The notes under the pieces are model-generated. The model saw only the letters and a list, made by a program, of their open reading frames with translations. It did not search any database and was not told where the DNA came from. From contig NW_003213889.1 in the NCBI RefSeq assembly GCF_000006405.1, forward strand, positions 23,938 to 87,937: a stretch of DNA of 64,000 nt, in the 5' to 3' direction. Positions within the stretch are counted from its first letter, which is position 1, and each line of letters starts with the position of its first letter. Of this stretch, positions 32,107-42,863 are shown piece after piece. The position numbers and the translations under genes are program-made. Origin of the DNA: Perkinsus marinus ATCC 50983. Its lineage: Eukaryota; Perkinsozoa; Perkinsida; Perkinsidae.

Positions 32107-32711
32107 ATGGCTCGGAAGCGAACTCTGGAGGATGTGATTGACCTCACGAGTACCACCCCTGACCGTTGCAGTCGGGCCTCCAGCCATGCAGAGGTAAGTG
32201 ACATGAGAGCCTCCTCAGCAGTGGTGTGTCACAGGTCATTAAGCACGTACGAATTGACAAGGTCGCAGTTGCAGAGAGTACTTTTCATAAGCTGATGCAG
32301 GCTGCCCAAAAACTACCCACATCGACTTCTAAGGAGACGAAGACCATGGCTGCTAGCAGGCCCCTGCCAGAGCCCAGGTTAGTACCTTCACGTTTATAGG
32401 AGAGAACGCTGGTGGCAGATGCAAGTACTGTGGCGAGCGCAGTGTGTCCCTCAATGACCCCTGGGTGCGGTCCTTCACCGACTGCAGTGCCTGTGGGGGC
32501 AGTGTGTGTAATATATGCTCTAATTTCCTCAGGGAGGTGCCCTTGAATAGTGGGTAGGAGGAAGAGGATACAGCGAAAGGCATCTCGGTCGGTCTCGTGG
32601 TTCAGGCTGGTGGTGTGTGCGGAATGCATTAGTACAATAGAGATGCCTCGAAGCTCAAGTGGGGCCTCGTCGAGCAGTGGCAGTAGCAGTTCGTGTGGGG
32701 CCTGTTGTTGA
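32107..32711 (+). CDS. Small protein with eight-cysteine zinc-binding module
   Basis: Exon 1 encodes MARKRTLEDVIDLTSTTPDR. Next comes a helical exon (VIKHVRIDKVAVAESTFHKL, MQAAQKLPTST). After a 23-nt intron (32382-32404) come the Cys-rich exons: GGRCKYCGERSVSLNDPWVR, SFTDCSACGGSVCNICSNFL and LVVCAECISTIE, then a Ser-rich tail ending SSSSCGACC. The four C..C pairs (CKYC, CSAC, CNIC, CAEC) can bind two zinc ions, in the manner of a treble-clef or RING/FYVE-like fold (inference). The N-terminal VIDLTS resembles a SUMO-interacting motif. Family not recognised. The Cys pairs only line up if the 23-nt intron and a 52-nt intron (from 32554) are removed. Confidence 0.55.
32382..32404 (+). other. Candidate 23-nt intron
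   Basis: Starts GTACCT, ends GGAGAG. Phase 0 between PEPRL and NAGGRCKYC. Alternative donors and acceptors within 10 nt give stops before the second Cys pair. Confidence 0.45.
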
Positions 32712-32801
32712 GGAACATGCCGTTTCCCTTTGTGGATACACTATGGTCGTTGTGTTCTCCGGAGGGGCGTGGAGTTGTCGTTACAGCGCTTCTTTTTAAC
32801 T

Positions 32802-34013
32802 ATGTCGTCCTCGCCAGGATCGGCAGTTACGCAATTGAACCTGCCTTCTTTCGAGATGGCCAAGGCCCTAGCCTTGGGGTCGGCCCTGATGGATGGTCTC
32901 GAACAGGAGAAGGTAGACCATACCCCTTGGCTCACGATGCTCGATCAGCAATTCATGGAGGATAATCCTGTAGAAGGCGGCCAGTCAGGTGAAGGGCTTG
33001 TCCCCCCAGTGGATGGCACGGCGGACATACCAGCATCGGCCCCAGAGGAGCCCGAGTCCTTTCCATTGGCCGTGTGTCAGGCGAAGCGGAAGCCAGCGGA
33101 GTTGACATATGTAGAGAGGCTCGTGCCCAAGTCGATACGTCGGGCGGTGAAGCCTGACGATGTATCGGCTCGATGGACCTTCCTTGACAACCGCCTGTGT
33201 GTGGAGCTCACGAACAAGCTCTTCGGAGACGATAGGATCCTCTATGTATCCGCGGATGTGGAGCCCCATCCTCAGCCCATGGGGATGGTAGGGCCTCGGA
33301 GCGTGGACTGTCTACCACTATTCGCTGAAGCCGATGAGCTCTTACTGCGATCAAAGGAACTGCGACTACTGCTCGCGATGGTGTGTCGGGAGAGCCCATG
33401 TCATCTGGGGGAAATAGTAATGACGCTGGGGGATGGGTCTGATAAGAAGACGGCTGATCGAGAGGAGAAAAAGAAGACTACTCCTAGGTCGAGGAAACGG
33501 CAAAGGTCTCCGCCCAGACGTTCAAGGGCTGATGACGAGGACGACGACGACGAGTGGGATCTTGACAGCGACACCTCGGAGTACTTAGATGAACCCCGAG
33601 GGGCTTCAGTGAATTCAAGAAGTCTACCTAAGAGACTCTCCCGGAGGCCACCGAAGCGGCTGGGCATTGACGATGATACAGTCAGTGACTATACGTCTGA
33701 CTTGGATCAAAGGTCTGCGGTGAGGGGCACCAGTAGGGCTATTCCGATGAAAAATAACCATTCGGTCAAGCGGAGCGGAGGCGGCAGCCGAGATGGGAGG
33801 AAAGCGAGGACTTTCAAGCGCCGTAGTAAGCAGTCTGAAGTAGAAGATTCTGAGGCTGATGACAGTACCGTGCCCGACGAGGTCGTCATGGCCGCGGCTC
33901 GGGCCAGGCGGATGCGGGCATCAGCGGACATCTGGCCCCCAGGTGTCCGGCCCGTGGGCACCAGACGACTCCTCTGCATGGTTCGGGGTGAGGTTGTGTA
34001 TGGGCAGCGATGA
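32802..34013 (+). CDS. Nuclear, basic/acidic low-complexity protein, unknown
   Basis: An open frame of 403 codons from MSSSPGSAVTQLNLPSFEMA. The first 210 residues look globular (LTYVERLVPKSIRRAVKPDD, WTFLDNRLCVELTNKLFGDD, LFAEADELLLRSKELRLLLA). The rest alternates basic and acidic segments (REEKKKTTPRSRKRQRSPPR, DDEDDDDEWDLDSD, RSLPKRLSRRPPKRL), with likely nuclear localisation signals. No catalytic motif seen. It is intronless as drawn, and the C-terminal WPPGVRPVGTRRLLCM block looks conserved in style. It follows the zinc-module gene by about 90 bp on the same strand. Function unknown; a chromatin or RNA-associated role is only a guess from composition. Confidence 0.6.
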   Translation: MSSSPGSAVTQLNLPSFEMAKALALGSALMDGLEQEKVDHTPWLTMLDQQFMEDNPVEGGQSGEGLVPPVDGTADIPASAPEEPESFPLAVCQAKRKPAELTYVERLVPKSIRRAVKPDDVSARWTFLDNRLCVELTNKLFGDDRILYVSADVEPHPQPMGMVGPRSVDCLPLFAEADELLLRSKELRLLLAMVCRESPCHLGEIVMTLGDGSDKKTADREEKKKTTPRSRKRQRSPPRRSRADDEDDDDEWDLDSDTSEYLDEPRGASVNSRSLPKRLSRRPPKRLGIDDDTVSDYTSDLDQRSAVRGTSRAIPMKNNHSVKRSGGGSRDGRKARTFKRRSKQSEVEDSEADDSTVPDEVVMAAARARRMRASADIWPPGVRPVGTRRLLCMVRGEVVYGQR

Positions 34014-34162
34014 GGAGACTATTGTGATTTTGAAATATTATTGAGATAACGGTTGGGTTATCATCTACCATTCCTCGTAGATTAATGATTACTATCTACC
34101 ACTTGCTGAGTTGTTACCTTCTGGGTACTCGTGGTCATTTGATAGCTATTGATTCACTTGAA

Positions 34163-34932
34163 ATGACCGCTTTTTTCTTCGTCCTCTCCCTCGTCAGCAT
34201 ACTTCTAACCAGGGGATACTTTTGGCTCAAAGTCCCAGGTAGGCTCATGGGGCTACTTGCAGTATGTCAGCCTTGTATCTCAGATGATATGATGCTTCGA
34301 ATGCTACAGCACCGTCAAGGCGGGGAGTCCCAGGGCGAGCCGATCCCTTTGGACTCTCTGGAGCCCAAGCGTGAGTTCAGAGCCTTTTCTTGTCACGAGT
34401 AAGACTCTTGGTAGGTGCTCCTCCCCAGCCCATAGCCCCTCGTACGTGGGACGGCGATGATGATTTTTTCGACCAGCCGATGCGATCGGATATCTTTGAT
34501 GAAATGGAAAGAGGATTTAGAATGCTACGAAGACCACGACCGATATTTGACGACAGTAGCCGCCTCGTCTGCAGTAGGCGGCCTTATGGTACTTCAGGAG
34601 GTGATGGCCCTTTTGGTTTCAACCGTATTGCTAGCGGTGGGCCAGCGAAGATCTCTGAGACCTCAAGCAGTGTTGAAAGCCATGAGACGTATGTCAATGA
34701 TGGACAGCACAAGGTGAAGGGGTTTTTATAGTACTCGGAGGTTCATTCTCGTTGTCAGCCTCGTCATACGGCTACTGTGGTTGGCAGTAGTCAGGCACTA
34801 CATGGAGATGACCCTAAGCACCTCTCTGGAGATGCTGCTGCTGTGAAGTGCAAGAACGGTACGCCCTATGAGGTGGAGTCGATCAGCAGGGCGTTATTTC
34901 AGGCAAGTGCGTTACTGTCCATGCCATGCTAG
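34163..34932 (+). CDS. Uncharacterised protein, weakly MLF-like
   Basis: Exon 1 gives an N-terminal hydrophobic stretch (FFFVLSLVSILLT) and LMGLLAVCQPCISDDMMLRM. A GT-AG intron (34371-34416 approx.) joins IPLDSLEPK to APPQPIAPRTWDGDDDFFDQ, PMRSDIFDEMERGFRMLRRP and later GGPAKISETSSSVESHETYV and DGQHK. The text after DEMERGFRML, and GGPAKISETSSSV with ..DGQHKVK, recall myeloid leukaemia factor proteins (a DiMDRMF-like start and a K.Y..SSSV...DG..E region). The MLF core after that region is missing, so the resemblance is weak. A further exon ends SISRALFQASALLSMPC. The N-terminal hydrophobic segment is atypical for MLF and may belong to a wrong first exon. Confidence 0.35.
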
Positions 34933-35089
34933 AGCCTAAGTCCGGTGAAAGGGTTTTGGGTCAGAAGTAGACACCCGAAGGAGTAATCTTACTATGGTAT
35001 GCATGTCCGTGTGACGAGTGGAACCTTAGTGTCGAGTTGAAGTATCTTACTCTTAATGGTTCATCTCTTAGTAGTGTTGTCCTGTCATC

Positions 35090-35960
35090 ATGCTCGGTCG
35101 TCGTAGAGGCCCCACAGGTACAGCCAGAAGGTCTTCAGGGAACAACAACAGCGTACATTAGGCCAGCCGGAGCAATGGGGCACGGATGTGTGTGGCTATT
35201 TAGAATGCTCATAAGACCTGGAAGGAGACCATGTCTGAGTCGGAGGACTCTGATATCGGCGACTTGGCTTCTGCAGTGGCCGATGCCAGGAAGAGGGAAA
35301 CCACAGTGAAGCGAGCCTCACAGTATGACGATGATACGAGGTCAGTCTTCAGACTCTAGGGCCACGGGGTAACGGTCAGTTTGGTTGTCAGTTCGGAGTC
35401 TAGTGACATGCGTATTATGAGCGATAGTGAGGACAAGCAGCCCAAGGGCGGTGAAACGGTGAAGTCAGCTAAGAAAAGAGGGGAGACACCTAAAACGGAA
35501 GTAAGCGGAGCGGTAGTAGTCTTGAGACTACTGGTTCTTGAGAAACGTATTATTGTCAAATCTAGAGTCGTGGAAAGGGTCCAGGAAAGCTGAGAGAGAC
35601 TAAGCGGAAAGATGGTAGCAGCTCCATGGCGCGTTCCAAGCCGAAGAGGCGCAAGAGGTGAGCAGTCTGGGGTGAGTGAATGCTGGCCGGTCGGGCTAGC
35701 GGAGCGAAGTTTTTTTACGTGATGGGAAATGATGAAGGTATGCGTGGATGGACTCGGATGAGAGTAGCATAACAGAGAGTAGTAATTCCTCTGACGAGAG
35801 CTCATCGTCCAGTGAGGACGATAAGAACAGAGGCGAGTATAATAGATCGGCTTCCTTGTCTCCTACTACTGCTGAGGTAAGCGCAGGTATCGTATATCAG
35901 TGAGCTAATTATGTCAAATCACAAGCAGTGAAAGTCGTGGAGTCCTTTCAATCAGTCATA
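35090..35960 (+). CDS. Ser/Lys-rich nuclear protein, unknown
   Basis: Starts MLGRRRGPTGTARRSSGNNN, and a GT-AG intron joins it to AHKTWKETMSESEDSDIGDL and ASAVADARKRETTVKRASQY. Further exons: SDMRIMSDSEDKQPKGGETV, KSAKKRGETPKTE, a basic SMARSKPKRRKR and WMDSDESSITESSNSSDESS. The composition, with alternating acidic-serine and lysine-arginine segments, suggests many CK2-type phosphorylation sites and a nuclear location (inference). No folded domain is visible. It may be the disordered N-terminal part of the next gene, since the strand and phase would allow it, but I could not connect them convincingly. Confidence 0.4.
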
Positions 35961-35979
35961 CTCCTTAGCGACCGAGACT

Positions 35980-37779
35980 AACGGAGAAGGCCTTGGAGGA
36001 GGGAAGGAAGATCGCGGCTCGCATAAATATTGTCCGAAACCAAGACGAGTTCTGGCAGGTAGTAGTAATGATCGGTCATTATCCTTCTTTTGACGCTTCG
36101 CCTCAGTTCGTCGAGGAGCTGGACCCTAAGGTGCCCATGCACCAAGGAGGCTCCTTGCCCGGCTCTGCAATGGCCGCTGCTGTTCATCGGCTCACGGGGT
36201 TTGTTTACCAGTACTACCACACCCCACAGGAGATGCTCTCACTGGTCAAGAGCCGTAGTTTGAGGAAGCTCACGGACATTGTCAAGACTGGCATCAAGCG
36301 GTGAGTTCTATTGAAAGCCTCGATCTAGCTCATGAGCCGCTCTCAGGTTCTCCCACATTTCGATCCAGATTTCTAATCTAGACTTAACTACTATCATCGT
36401 ATCAGTGGCCAAGTTAGGTGTCCACTGTGATAAGCTCAGCAACGCCAACAACGCTATGGCAACGAGCTCACAGAAGCAAGGACTGTGAGTTGCCCAGGAG
36501 GCCCCCTCCCCCTGCGGAATGTATCCGATCAGATCGTCAAACGCGTCGGGGACGCCGGCCAATTCGAAAACTCAAATGGAGGTCCCTGTCATCTTCGGGG
36601 CCGAGGTTGTCCTGGCCCTAGCGGGGGAAGCTCGACGGAGAGGGCCGGATGCTTTCTTGCAAGCTGGGCTTAGTCAACTTTGTGATCTGTGTTGGGGTGA
36701 GAGGAGGAGTTGCAACTGTTGTGGTATGTCTTGGTGTTCTAGGTATAGCCAAAGCATTGCAGTGCTGCTGTAACTGTTCACATGAGCGGCAGAATGCTCT
36801 GGAGTTCATACAGTAGGCTAAGACCTATTGTCTATAATAGGGATCTTGCTCACTACCAGACACGGCCGTAAGGATCTCGACTCCTTCTACTGTGCCATCG
36901 CTGATACGTTGTATCGATCGGACATGGACAGGTAGTGAGATGATCACTGCGTGGCATGAGGGACTCCTTTGTTATCATCAGTTTAACTATACCTGACATC
37001 ACCAACATATGTATGGGCTTCTCCCTAGCCCGGTCTATGGGGATAGTGTCCACTGAGAAGAGCACTCTATCACGTCCTGGCACTATGGAAACGGACGAAG
37101 CCAAGGACCCGCCGGCTTACGTCCTCATGGCTAAAGGCATTCTCCCGCAAGTGAGTCGGACCGTGGGGTTCATAGGGAATTATTATAGTCTCGGTCAGTT
37201 GCGGGACAGACTGAGCTATCGGCCTCACGCTGTGAACGCGTTGGGTGCGCCTCCCCTATCTGGGGAGCCCCCTGCTCCTGCCTGGCAACGGACTGGACAG
37301 TAAGCCACGTGGTGATGCTGGCTGCCTTGATCAGAAAGGAGGTTTTAGGTTCCGTTTGAACCCTCAGCAGACATGCGACATCACTTGCAATCTTGCGCAG
37401 ATGGACATATACGATGAACAAGTTTATAATCTCATCGGGCAAATGGCGATATTGCCACGACTGAGGTATTGGCTTTAACTCGTCAAGGTGCGGGAAATGT
37501 TGCTCCAGGGAATTCGGCGTTCACCAGCTGCGCAGATTGAGAGATGCCTTCGACCTCGTCCGACATGACGGTGATTATGAGCTGTTGAAAGCCATGCGGC
37601 AGAGAATAGGAGGTGGGCGGCGGTCACGGCTCGGGACGGGACGGCGGCTTATTGTTGTGATAGGCGCGAGCCAACCCCATGGGGGGAGGAGGACGGGTGC
37701 GGTGATACACTCGGAGACGGTACGGTATATCAATCAGAGAGAGTTTATGCGGAGAGTACAGCCTCAGCCCAACTCCTAG
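35980..37779 (+). CDS. RAP/FAST-type helical-repeat protein, probable organellar RNA binding
   Basis: First exon: EEGRKIAARINIVRNQDEFW, ASPQFVEELDPKVPMHQGGS and AAAVHRLTGFVYQYYHTPQE, then SRSLRKLTDIVKTGIKR. Later exons show the repeat signature: TTIIVSVAKLGVHCDKLSNA, LTIPDITNICMGFSLARSMG and LNPQQTCDITCNLAQMDIYD followed by EQVYNLIGQMAIL. This is the L.p..i....wa.A.lg..d..l...l pattern of FAST/OPR/RAP proteins. The end (GAVIHSETVRYINQREFMRR) could be a divergent RAP domain (inference). Such proteins are abundant in alveolates and act in mitochondrial or plastid rRNA and mRNA processing (established). Several exon junctions between 36480 and 37300 remain uncertain. Confidence 0.5.
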
Positions 37780-38281
37780 TTCCATCATTTATACTACTGT
37801 TGACAGTTTCGGCGACTTCAGGGGTCTGTGTTCATGAGTAGGGTGGCAAGTGGGAGAGAGGCATTCAAAAATACGACTCAATCGCATCAGAGATTGTACG
37901 GGCAATATGCCCGAAAGTGTCTAGGTTTGGTTTCGAGTGAAGCCGCCGCCGTCGTAGACCGACTGAACTGAGATATTTGGAACGGTTTCTGACGGCTGTC
38001 GTATCCTCGTGATTGACGACCTATACAGTGGGAGGAGGCCGATGCCCCCCCGGTCGGCATTATGTGGCTGCATTGCCCGTCGGGGCTGGATGATGGCGAT
38101 GTGGCGTGGTATTGGCTGGGAGGACACGGCTCTGTCCACGGCTGCTTCTAGCCGGCCTCCCCATCCCCAAGGTCACGGTCGGCCGCCATGACGGTTGGAG
38201 CTGATCAGCTGGGTAGCGGGGACATCTTCAAAGACGGGGGCCGACCGGTAACGGCGCTCAACATAATGGGAAGAAGTCAGA
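37780..38281. other. Intergenic or 5' exons
   Basis: Plus-strand frames here (for example 38009-38191) are Arg/Pro/Gly-rich and not convincing. The 5' exon of the following gene may lie within. Confidence 0.3.
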
Positions 38282-39557
38282 ATGATTCTGTTCCCCCACC
38301 AACTGCCATTACTGATCTTCATCAACTCCCTCATCATTGTTGTGTTCTCTTTGTCAATATACGGCTGGTCGTCGTGTTGCTTCACAGTGATGGCCTTCCG
38401 TGTCCGGCATCGAGCCTTCACAGCATGGGCGCGCCGCCAGTACCATGAGCTAGTACCTGCCCCTGCTCGTAAAGTGATCACTATCTTCAGCTGCATGTCA
38501 GTGGGATTCGTATTGACGCATGATGGGGTAGGCAGTCACTCCTCAGCATCGGAAGTTACCTTTCTAGATCCCGATGGTCACAAAGATCTACCACCAGCTA
38601 GCCCTGCCTGAGGCAACGTCGGAATTCATCGACCCACTGCCGGCTGAGGCTACGCTCGAGCGGTGGCAGAAGGTTACACTTATGCTCCTAGGGTGAACCT
38701 TCAGTGTTGTCTTAGGAGCGGCAACTAGAAGCACTTGACATGGCGACTGCTAGTGCTGATGATGTGGCCAATATCATCTACGGCCGAGGTCCCCTGCTGC
38801 TCATTTACACGTTTCTCATGGCACGCTTCAGGGAGTGTGGCGAGCGATGAGCGAGTAACCGCAGATGAGGCGAGGAAGTACTTTGACCAATACGGGCCAG
38901 CTCGATGGACAGAGGAAGTAGGTCGACCATCACAGCTTGTCCTCGATGGCTCCTTGCTCAGGCGCTCGAGGAGTGTATCAGGCTAGCACCTCTTATAGTA
39001 GTTGTGAACCCCCATGCAGAGGGGCAGGCCTCGGCTACGGCCAAGTGGTCCCGGCAGCTACTATCGCGGAAATGTGACTTGACCTGTGTGTCTTCCACGG
39101 AAGAGCTCGAGGGCGATCATGAACGCTCGAGAGAGGACGCAACGCTCCTCATAGTGTACCCCCGGAATGACGCTGAGGCAGTCAAAGTACACTGCCTCTA
39201 GTACAACACAGCGGGGTTGACAACTTTGATCAGGCCGTGAAGGTGTTCCCTGGACGTCGATTAATCTATGTTGGCGAGGGCCCGGGAGGTTTCTGTGCCG
39301 ACCCGCACTTTTTCGAGGAGGTTTTCCTTCACTGGAAAGTGGTCCGAAAGTTGGACCTAGGCCATCAGCTCAATGGCCAGAAGGCGTTTTCGAAGCTCTA
39401 TGTAGGGACGCAGAGACTTAGTCTGTTACTCCCGAAATTCAGATGCTTGAACGACGTGTATCCCCTGACGCTCGATGATTCCCATGAAGTGGAGACGTTT
39501 CCGATCATATATCTGTCTTTGCCTTGGACAGTCGCCGAATGCTCTTTATGTAAGTAG
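38282..39557 (+). CDS. Conserved protein of unknown function (YVGEG.GG family) with N-terminal membrane segment
   Basis: Exon 1: MILFPHQLPLLIFINSLIIV, a hydrophobic segment, then FRVRHRAFTAWARRQYHELV. Exons then join PMVTKIYHQLALPEATSEFI, EATLERWQK, RQLEALDMATASADDVANII, YGRG, SVASDERVTADEARKYFDQY, GPARWTEE, ALEECIRLAPLIVVVNPHAE and TLLIVYPRNDAEAVK. The last block, FPGRRLIYVGEGPGGFCADP followed by HFFEEV, resembles a family seen in algae, fungi and bacteria with the phrase LVYVGEG.GG.TAD..FF near the C-terminus. I know no function for it. The Rossmann-like alternation of strands (LIVVVNP, LLIVYP, LIYVGEG) suggests an alpha/beta fold. Four GT-AG introns of about 43 to 47 nt were used. Confidence 0.5.
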
Positions 39558-40291
39558 TGCCTTCACGGATATTCCCCTTGTTCTCACTATGGCCCGCTCA
39601 GCGTTTAGTGAAGGCTCAAAGCACTACTAGCTACGATCAAGGAGCCTTCCTTTGGTATGGACCTATTGTGCTCTGAGGGATTGAAGCAGATTGCGGAGGC
39701 TATCGACGAGGATGCCTCTACGCCCAGCTCCATCTCGTGCAAAGCCATGAGGGGCCAATCGCATAAGGGTACCCATGCACACCTTTTCCCGTGTAACCTG
39801 GGCAAGCGAACACACAAGTATGACAATGTTTGTCTCCGGATTGGCTTTGTCAATCGTGTCAATACCATTGACATTGTTCAACAATTTCAATAGTATTGGT
39901 ACAATAGAGTCGCTATTATCAATACTATATTCCTCGTCAATTCGACAATAAATATTCGATCAGGGTTGCAAAAGTATCCCATCCAAGAATCACACTGTCA
40001 AAAACAAGACTATGATTGCCATTTACATTACATCCAAGATGGACAAAATACGTTCTAGTTTCACAACGTGATTCAAACACGGCCTCCACGCCAGAGTTGA
40101 GATAACGCGAAACATCTTTCAGTAAGGCTGGGTCTCGATGGGTCCAGTACTCGAGCTTTTGTGATCTCAGCGATTAGACTGTCTCTCGCTGCTACCAGCC
40201 GACCCGGCATCTCGGGGATTCCACTGTCGCGTCAAATCTGTTTTCCCTTGACTCAACCCAAAGCGCCTCTATCCAGACAGCATCATTCAAG
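39558..40291. other. Convergent intergenic region
   Basis: AT-rich in the middle (39850-39960), with imperfect repetition of gtcaatacca, cattgacattgttcaa and caatagtattgg that could form small hairpins. Open frames at 39605-39893 on both strands are mirror images without content. Should contain both 3' untranslated regions. Confidence 0.5.
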
Positions 40292-41611
40292 CTACGTCAC
40301 ACCGTCATGTACACCTCCGTTACTGCACTCTGGTGGTGGGTCCTCGAGTCCCCTGGGCGTGGGTACGCTGTTTCTGAATACCTCACTTAGATTGGGTAAG
40401 GAGACGCCAGCGAGGCCGCTAGGCTCATGGTCTTGAAGGAGATCGAATCCGTCAGGGGTCATGGCACCCGACAAGAGGTCTACATTGGGCCCCGGGGCCT
40501 CATTGAAAATCACATTGTGGTAAATTCCCAGTCCATCATAGTCGCTTGGAGTGCCAGTTGCTGTCCCCGGAGTCGTAGCGGCTGTTGACTGAAACGTGCT
40601 TCCAGTACCTATCCTAGCCCTCAGGGCCTCCCCAGTGACCTGTGCAATAGGTGCTGTGCTGGGCAAAATCCATCAGTGACTCACTCGTCTCTCCGTAAGT
40701 AGCTCATTGAAGTCAGTGTTGTCCCCAACGGGGGAAGGCATGGGGGCTGCCGGACTGGCGATAACAGATACCAGTTAGCAAAAGTCTTATCTACCTTACT
40801 TGATGAGACTCTCAACGCCATTGTCGACTCTATTGGACAAGGCAGCTTCCCCGATGTCGAAGTCCCCATCAGGCGGAGCGTTGCGGCGGCGTCCATCAGT
40901 GATGGCCACAGCATTAGTTGTAGTCGGGGTAACTGGTGGAGGGCAGGAGCCGACCTACATACAGCGTTGCCCATATCTTCATAGCTGTTCAGTGACCTCA
41001 CCTGTTCCGTCCATTTCCAATCCACACTAACTCCGTTACTAACGATCGGGCCATTCTCGGTCTCGATGATCTCCGGCGGGCCCCAACTGACTGACCTGCA
41101 GCGGGCCCTGGCTCTGAGACATCGAGCAAGACACTCAGCAAACAGAGGACAACACGAACTTGTACCGAGATGGTCTAGGTTGGAAGCTCCTATGAAGATG
41201 GATTTGCTCTGAAGCTGTCCTCACAGCCTCTAGCTGCCTCTCGGTTATCTCAGGGCTGGGCTCATCATCACTTTCGTTATCCAATTCCACATCCTCATTG
41301 GTGGCATCAGGCGGTCTCTCGTGTGCAACGGGAGCCTCGTGCCCAGTCGCCTCAACAGGACAGCTTGGTACGGTCACTTGTACGTCTTTATTGTCGTCCG
41401 ATTCAGAAGAGACCTCGGATGACGGTGGGGCTTCCGGGGAGGAAGCTTGGTCCTCCTCCCGGTCATCCACGGGTAGTGGGGTCTCATTGAGACCATTCCA
41501 ACTTACGAATATATGGTCAGGCATCACGTCGGCCTGAATAGGGATATGGTCGATGACCACGTCGCCAAGAGCAACAAAGTGTGTGTTCATGATCCATGCG
41601 ACCGTCCACAA
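40292..41611 (-). CDS. Acidic, Ser/Pro-rich protein, unknown
   Basis: The long 5' exon (41135-41611) gives WIMNTHFVALGDVVIDHIPI, then a strongly acidic disordered stretch (DREEDQASSPEAPPSSEVSS, NEDVELDNESDDEPSPEITE) and LEAVRTASEQIHLHRSFQPR. The downstream part reads VTPTTTNAVAITDGRRRNAP, DGDFDIGEAALSNRVDNGVE, then after an intron PIAQVTGEALRARIGTGSTF, SDYDGLGIYHNVIFNEAPGP and NVDLLSGAMTPDGFDLLQDH. No recognised domain. Start uncertain (several Met near the 5' end), splice sites between 40700 and 41130 only partly resolved. Base composition is like its neighbours. Confidence 0.45.
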
Positions 41612-41659
41612 CGCGCGCGCCCAGGAAAAAAATCCCGCTCGAAAAAGTTGCTTAGTGTG

Positions 41660-42863
41660 CTACCCATTCGAGCACCCCTTTAGCATCGATTGATCGCCAC
41701 CGCTGCGGTCGCCAGATTCGGGGAGGGGGCGCGAGTCGTGGTGGTACTGCTGGGAACCGGCACACTGGTCTTCGCCTGGCACGCAAGCACACTGTAGGTG
41801 CCTGAGTTCATCAAACCCTACACCGAGTTTCCTGGCGAGCTCGAAGAATCCCACCAGATTGGCTCCTCTGGCGAGGTTGTTCCGACTGGATGCCCTCCGC
41901 TCCGCCCGGTATGAACTATGCAGTCTAGGCGCTCCTGTGGTCGACCGACCGCAGCCTGAATGGCACAATGGGTGGGGTAGTGCAGCAAGTGATAGAAGCA
42001 CCCGGGAGCAGCTTCAGGCGGGGTAAAGGAGCAGTGACCGCCCTATCCAGCATGACCATCTTCTCCTCACATTGCTGCAAGACATCCATCTTGTCGACGA
42101 CGGAGGCGTAGATGAAGTGGAGCCTTTTCGTGGGTTGGTCTATTTTGAAGTGGACCGCGATGTACCTCCGGGGCCCGCACAGAAACCAAAAGCGGCGCTC
42201 CTTGCTTACTGGTCGGGGTCTAGAAAGAGCAGTTCGTGGATCCGTTTTCGATCTATAAGGTGTAAGATGTTATTCGCCGCGGCAAGGATCTTATCGTTGA
42301 TGCCGGGGACACTGTGATGGGAATAATGCGATTTAAGGGAGGACAAACCTGGCTTGAAGAGGGATGGCATTGGCAGTCGTAGTGTGCAGGTTACCATCCC
42401 AACCCTCGAAGGTCGCACATCTACTGAACACACTAGTGACAGAGGGAGACCTTGCGACTCCGTTGAGTGATGAAGGCAAAGTTGGAGTGTCATGCGGTTC
42501 CTCGTATGAAGTGGAGGGGGAGTGGTATGGGGACAACAAATATCTTGACAAGAGACATGGATCGTCACTTGCTCTGAGCGCCTTTGTGATACCTATTTGT
42601 TCGAACGGCTAGAGTTGTGAAGTCGGCGTACTTCACTGCTCGTATGAGGAAGTTGGAGACCCCAAGGGGCTGCACGAACTGTTGCAAGAGGCCGGAAGGA
42701 CTGTCGAGTCTAGCCAAGCCTTCGTGGAGGAAGCTCCTAAGGCGGAGGTGGACGAGGTTTGGTCGGGACCAAGTGTACCAACCTGAGTCGAGGGATGGTC
42801 AAAAACTCCACTCGAGGTGTCTTGGTCCGGTTTTCGGAAAACGGACTGGCCATTGGTATCCAA
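41660..42863 (-). CDS. Uncharacterised soluble protein
   Basis: Possible 5' exon 42633-42863 (SGVFDHPSTQVGTLGPDQTS), then LLSPYHSPSTSYEEPHDTPT, SVTSVFSRCATFEGWDGNLH. A GT-AG intron joins NAIPLQA to VPGINDKILAAANNILHLID and RKRIHELLFLDPDQ. Another joins to YIAVHFKIDQPTKRLHFIYA, SVVDKMDVLQQCEEKMVMLD. The last exon contains LVGFFELARKLGVGFDELRH. The 3' half is clearly structured and helical, the 5' half Ser/Thr/Pro-rich. No family recognised. The link between the 42633-42863 exon and the rest is not certain. Confidence 0.45.

Noticed and set aside
38173-38496. Minus-strand frame of 107 codons
   Set aside because: Antisense to the plus-strand exon with a membrane segment that splices in phase to conserved exons.
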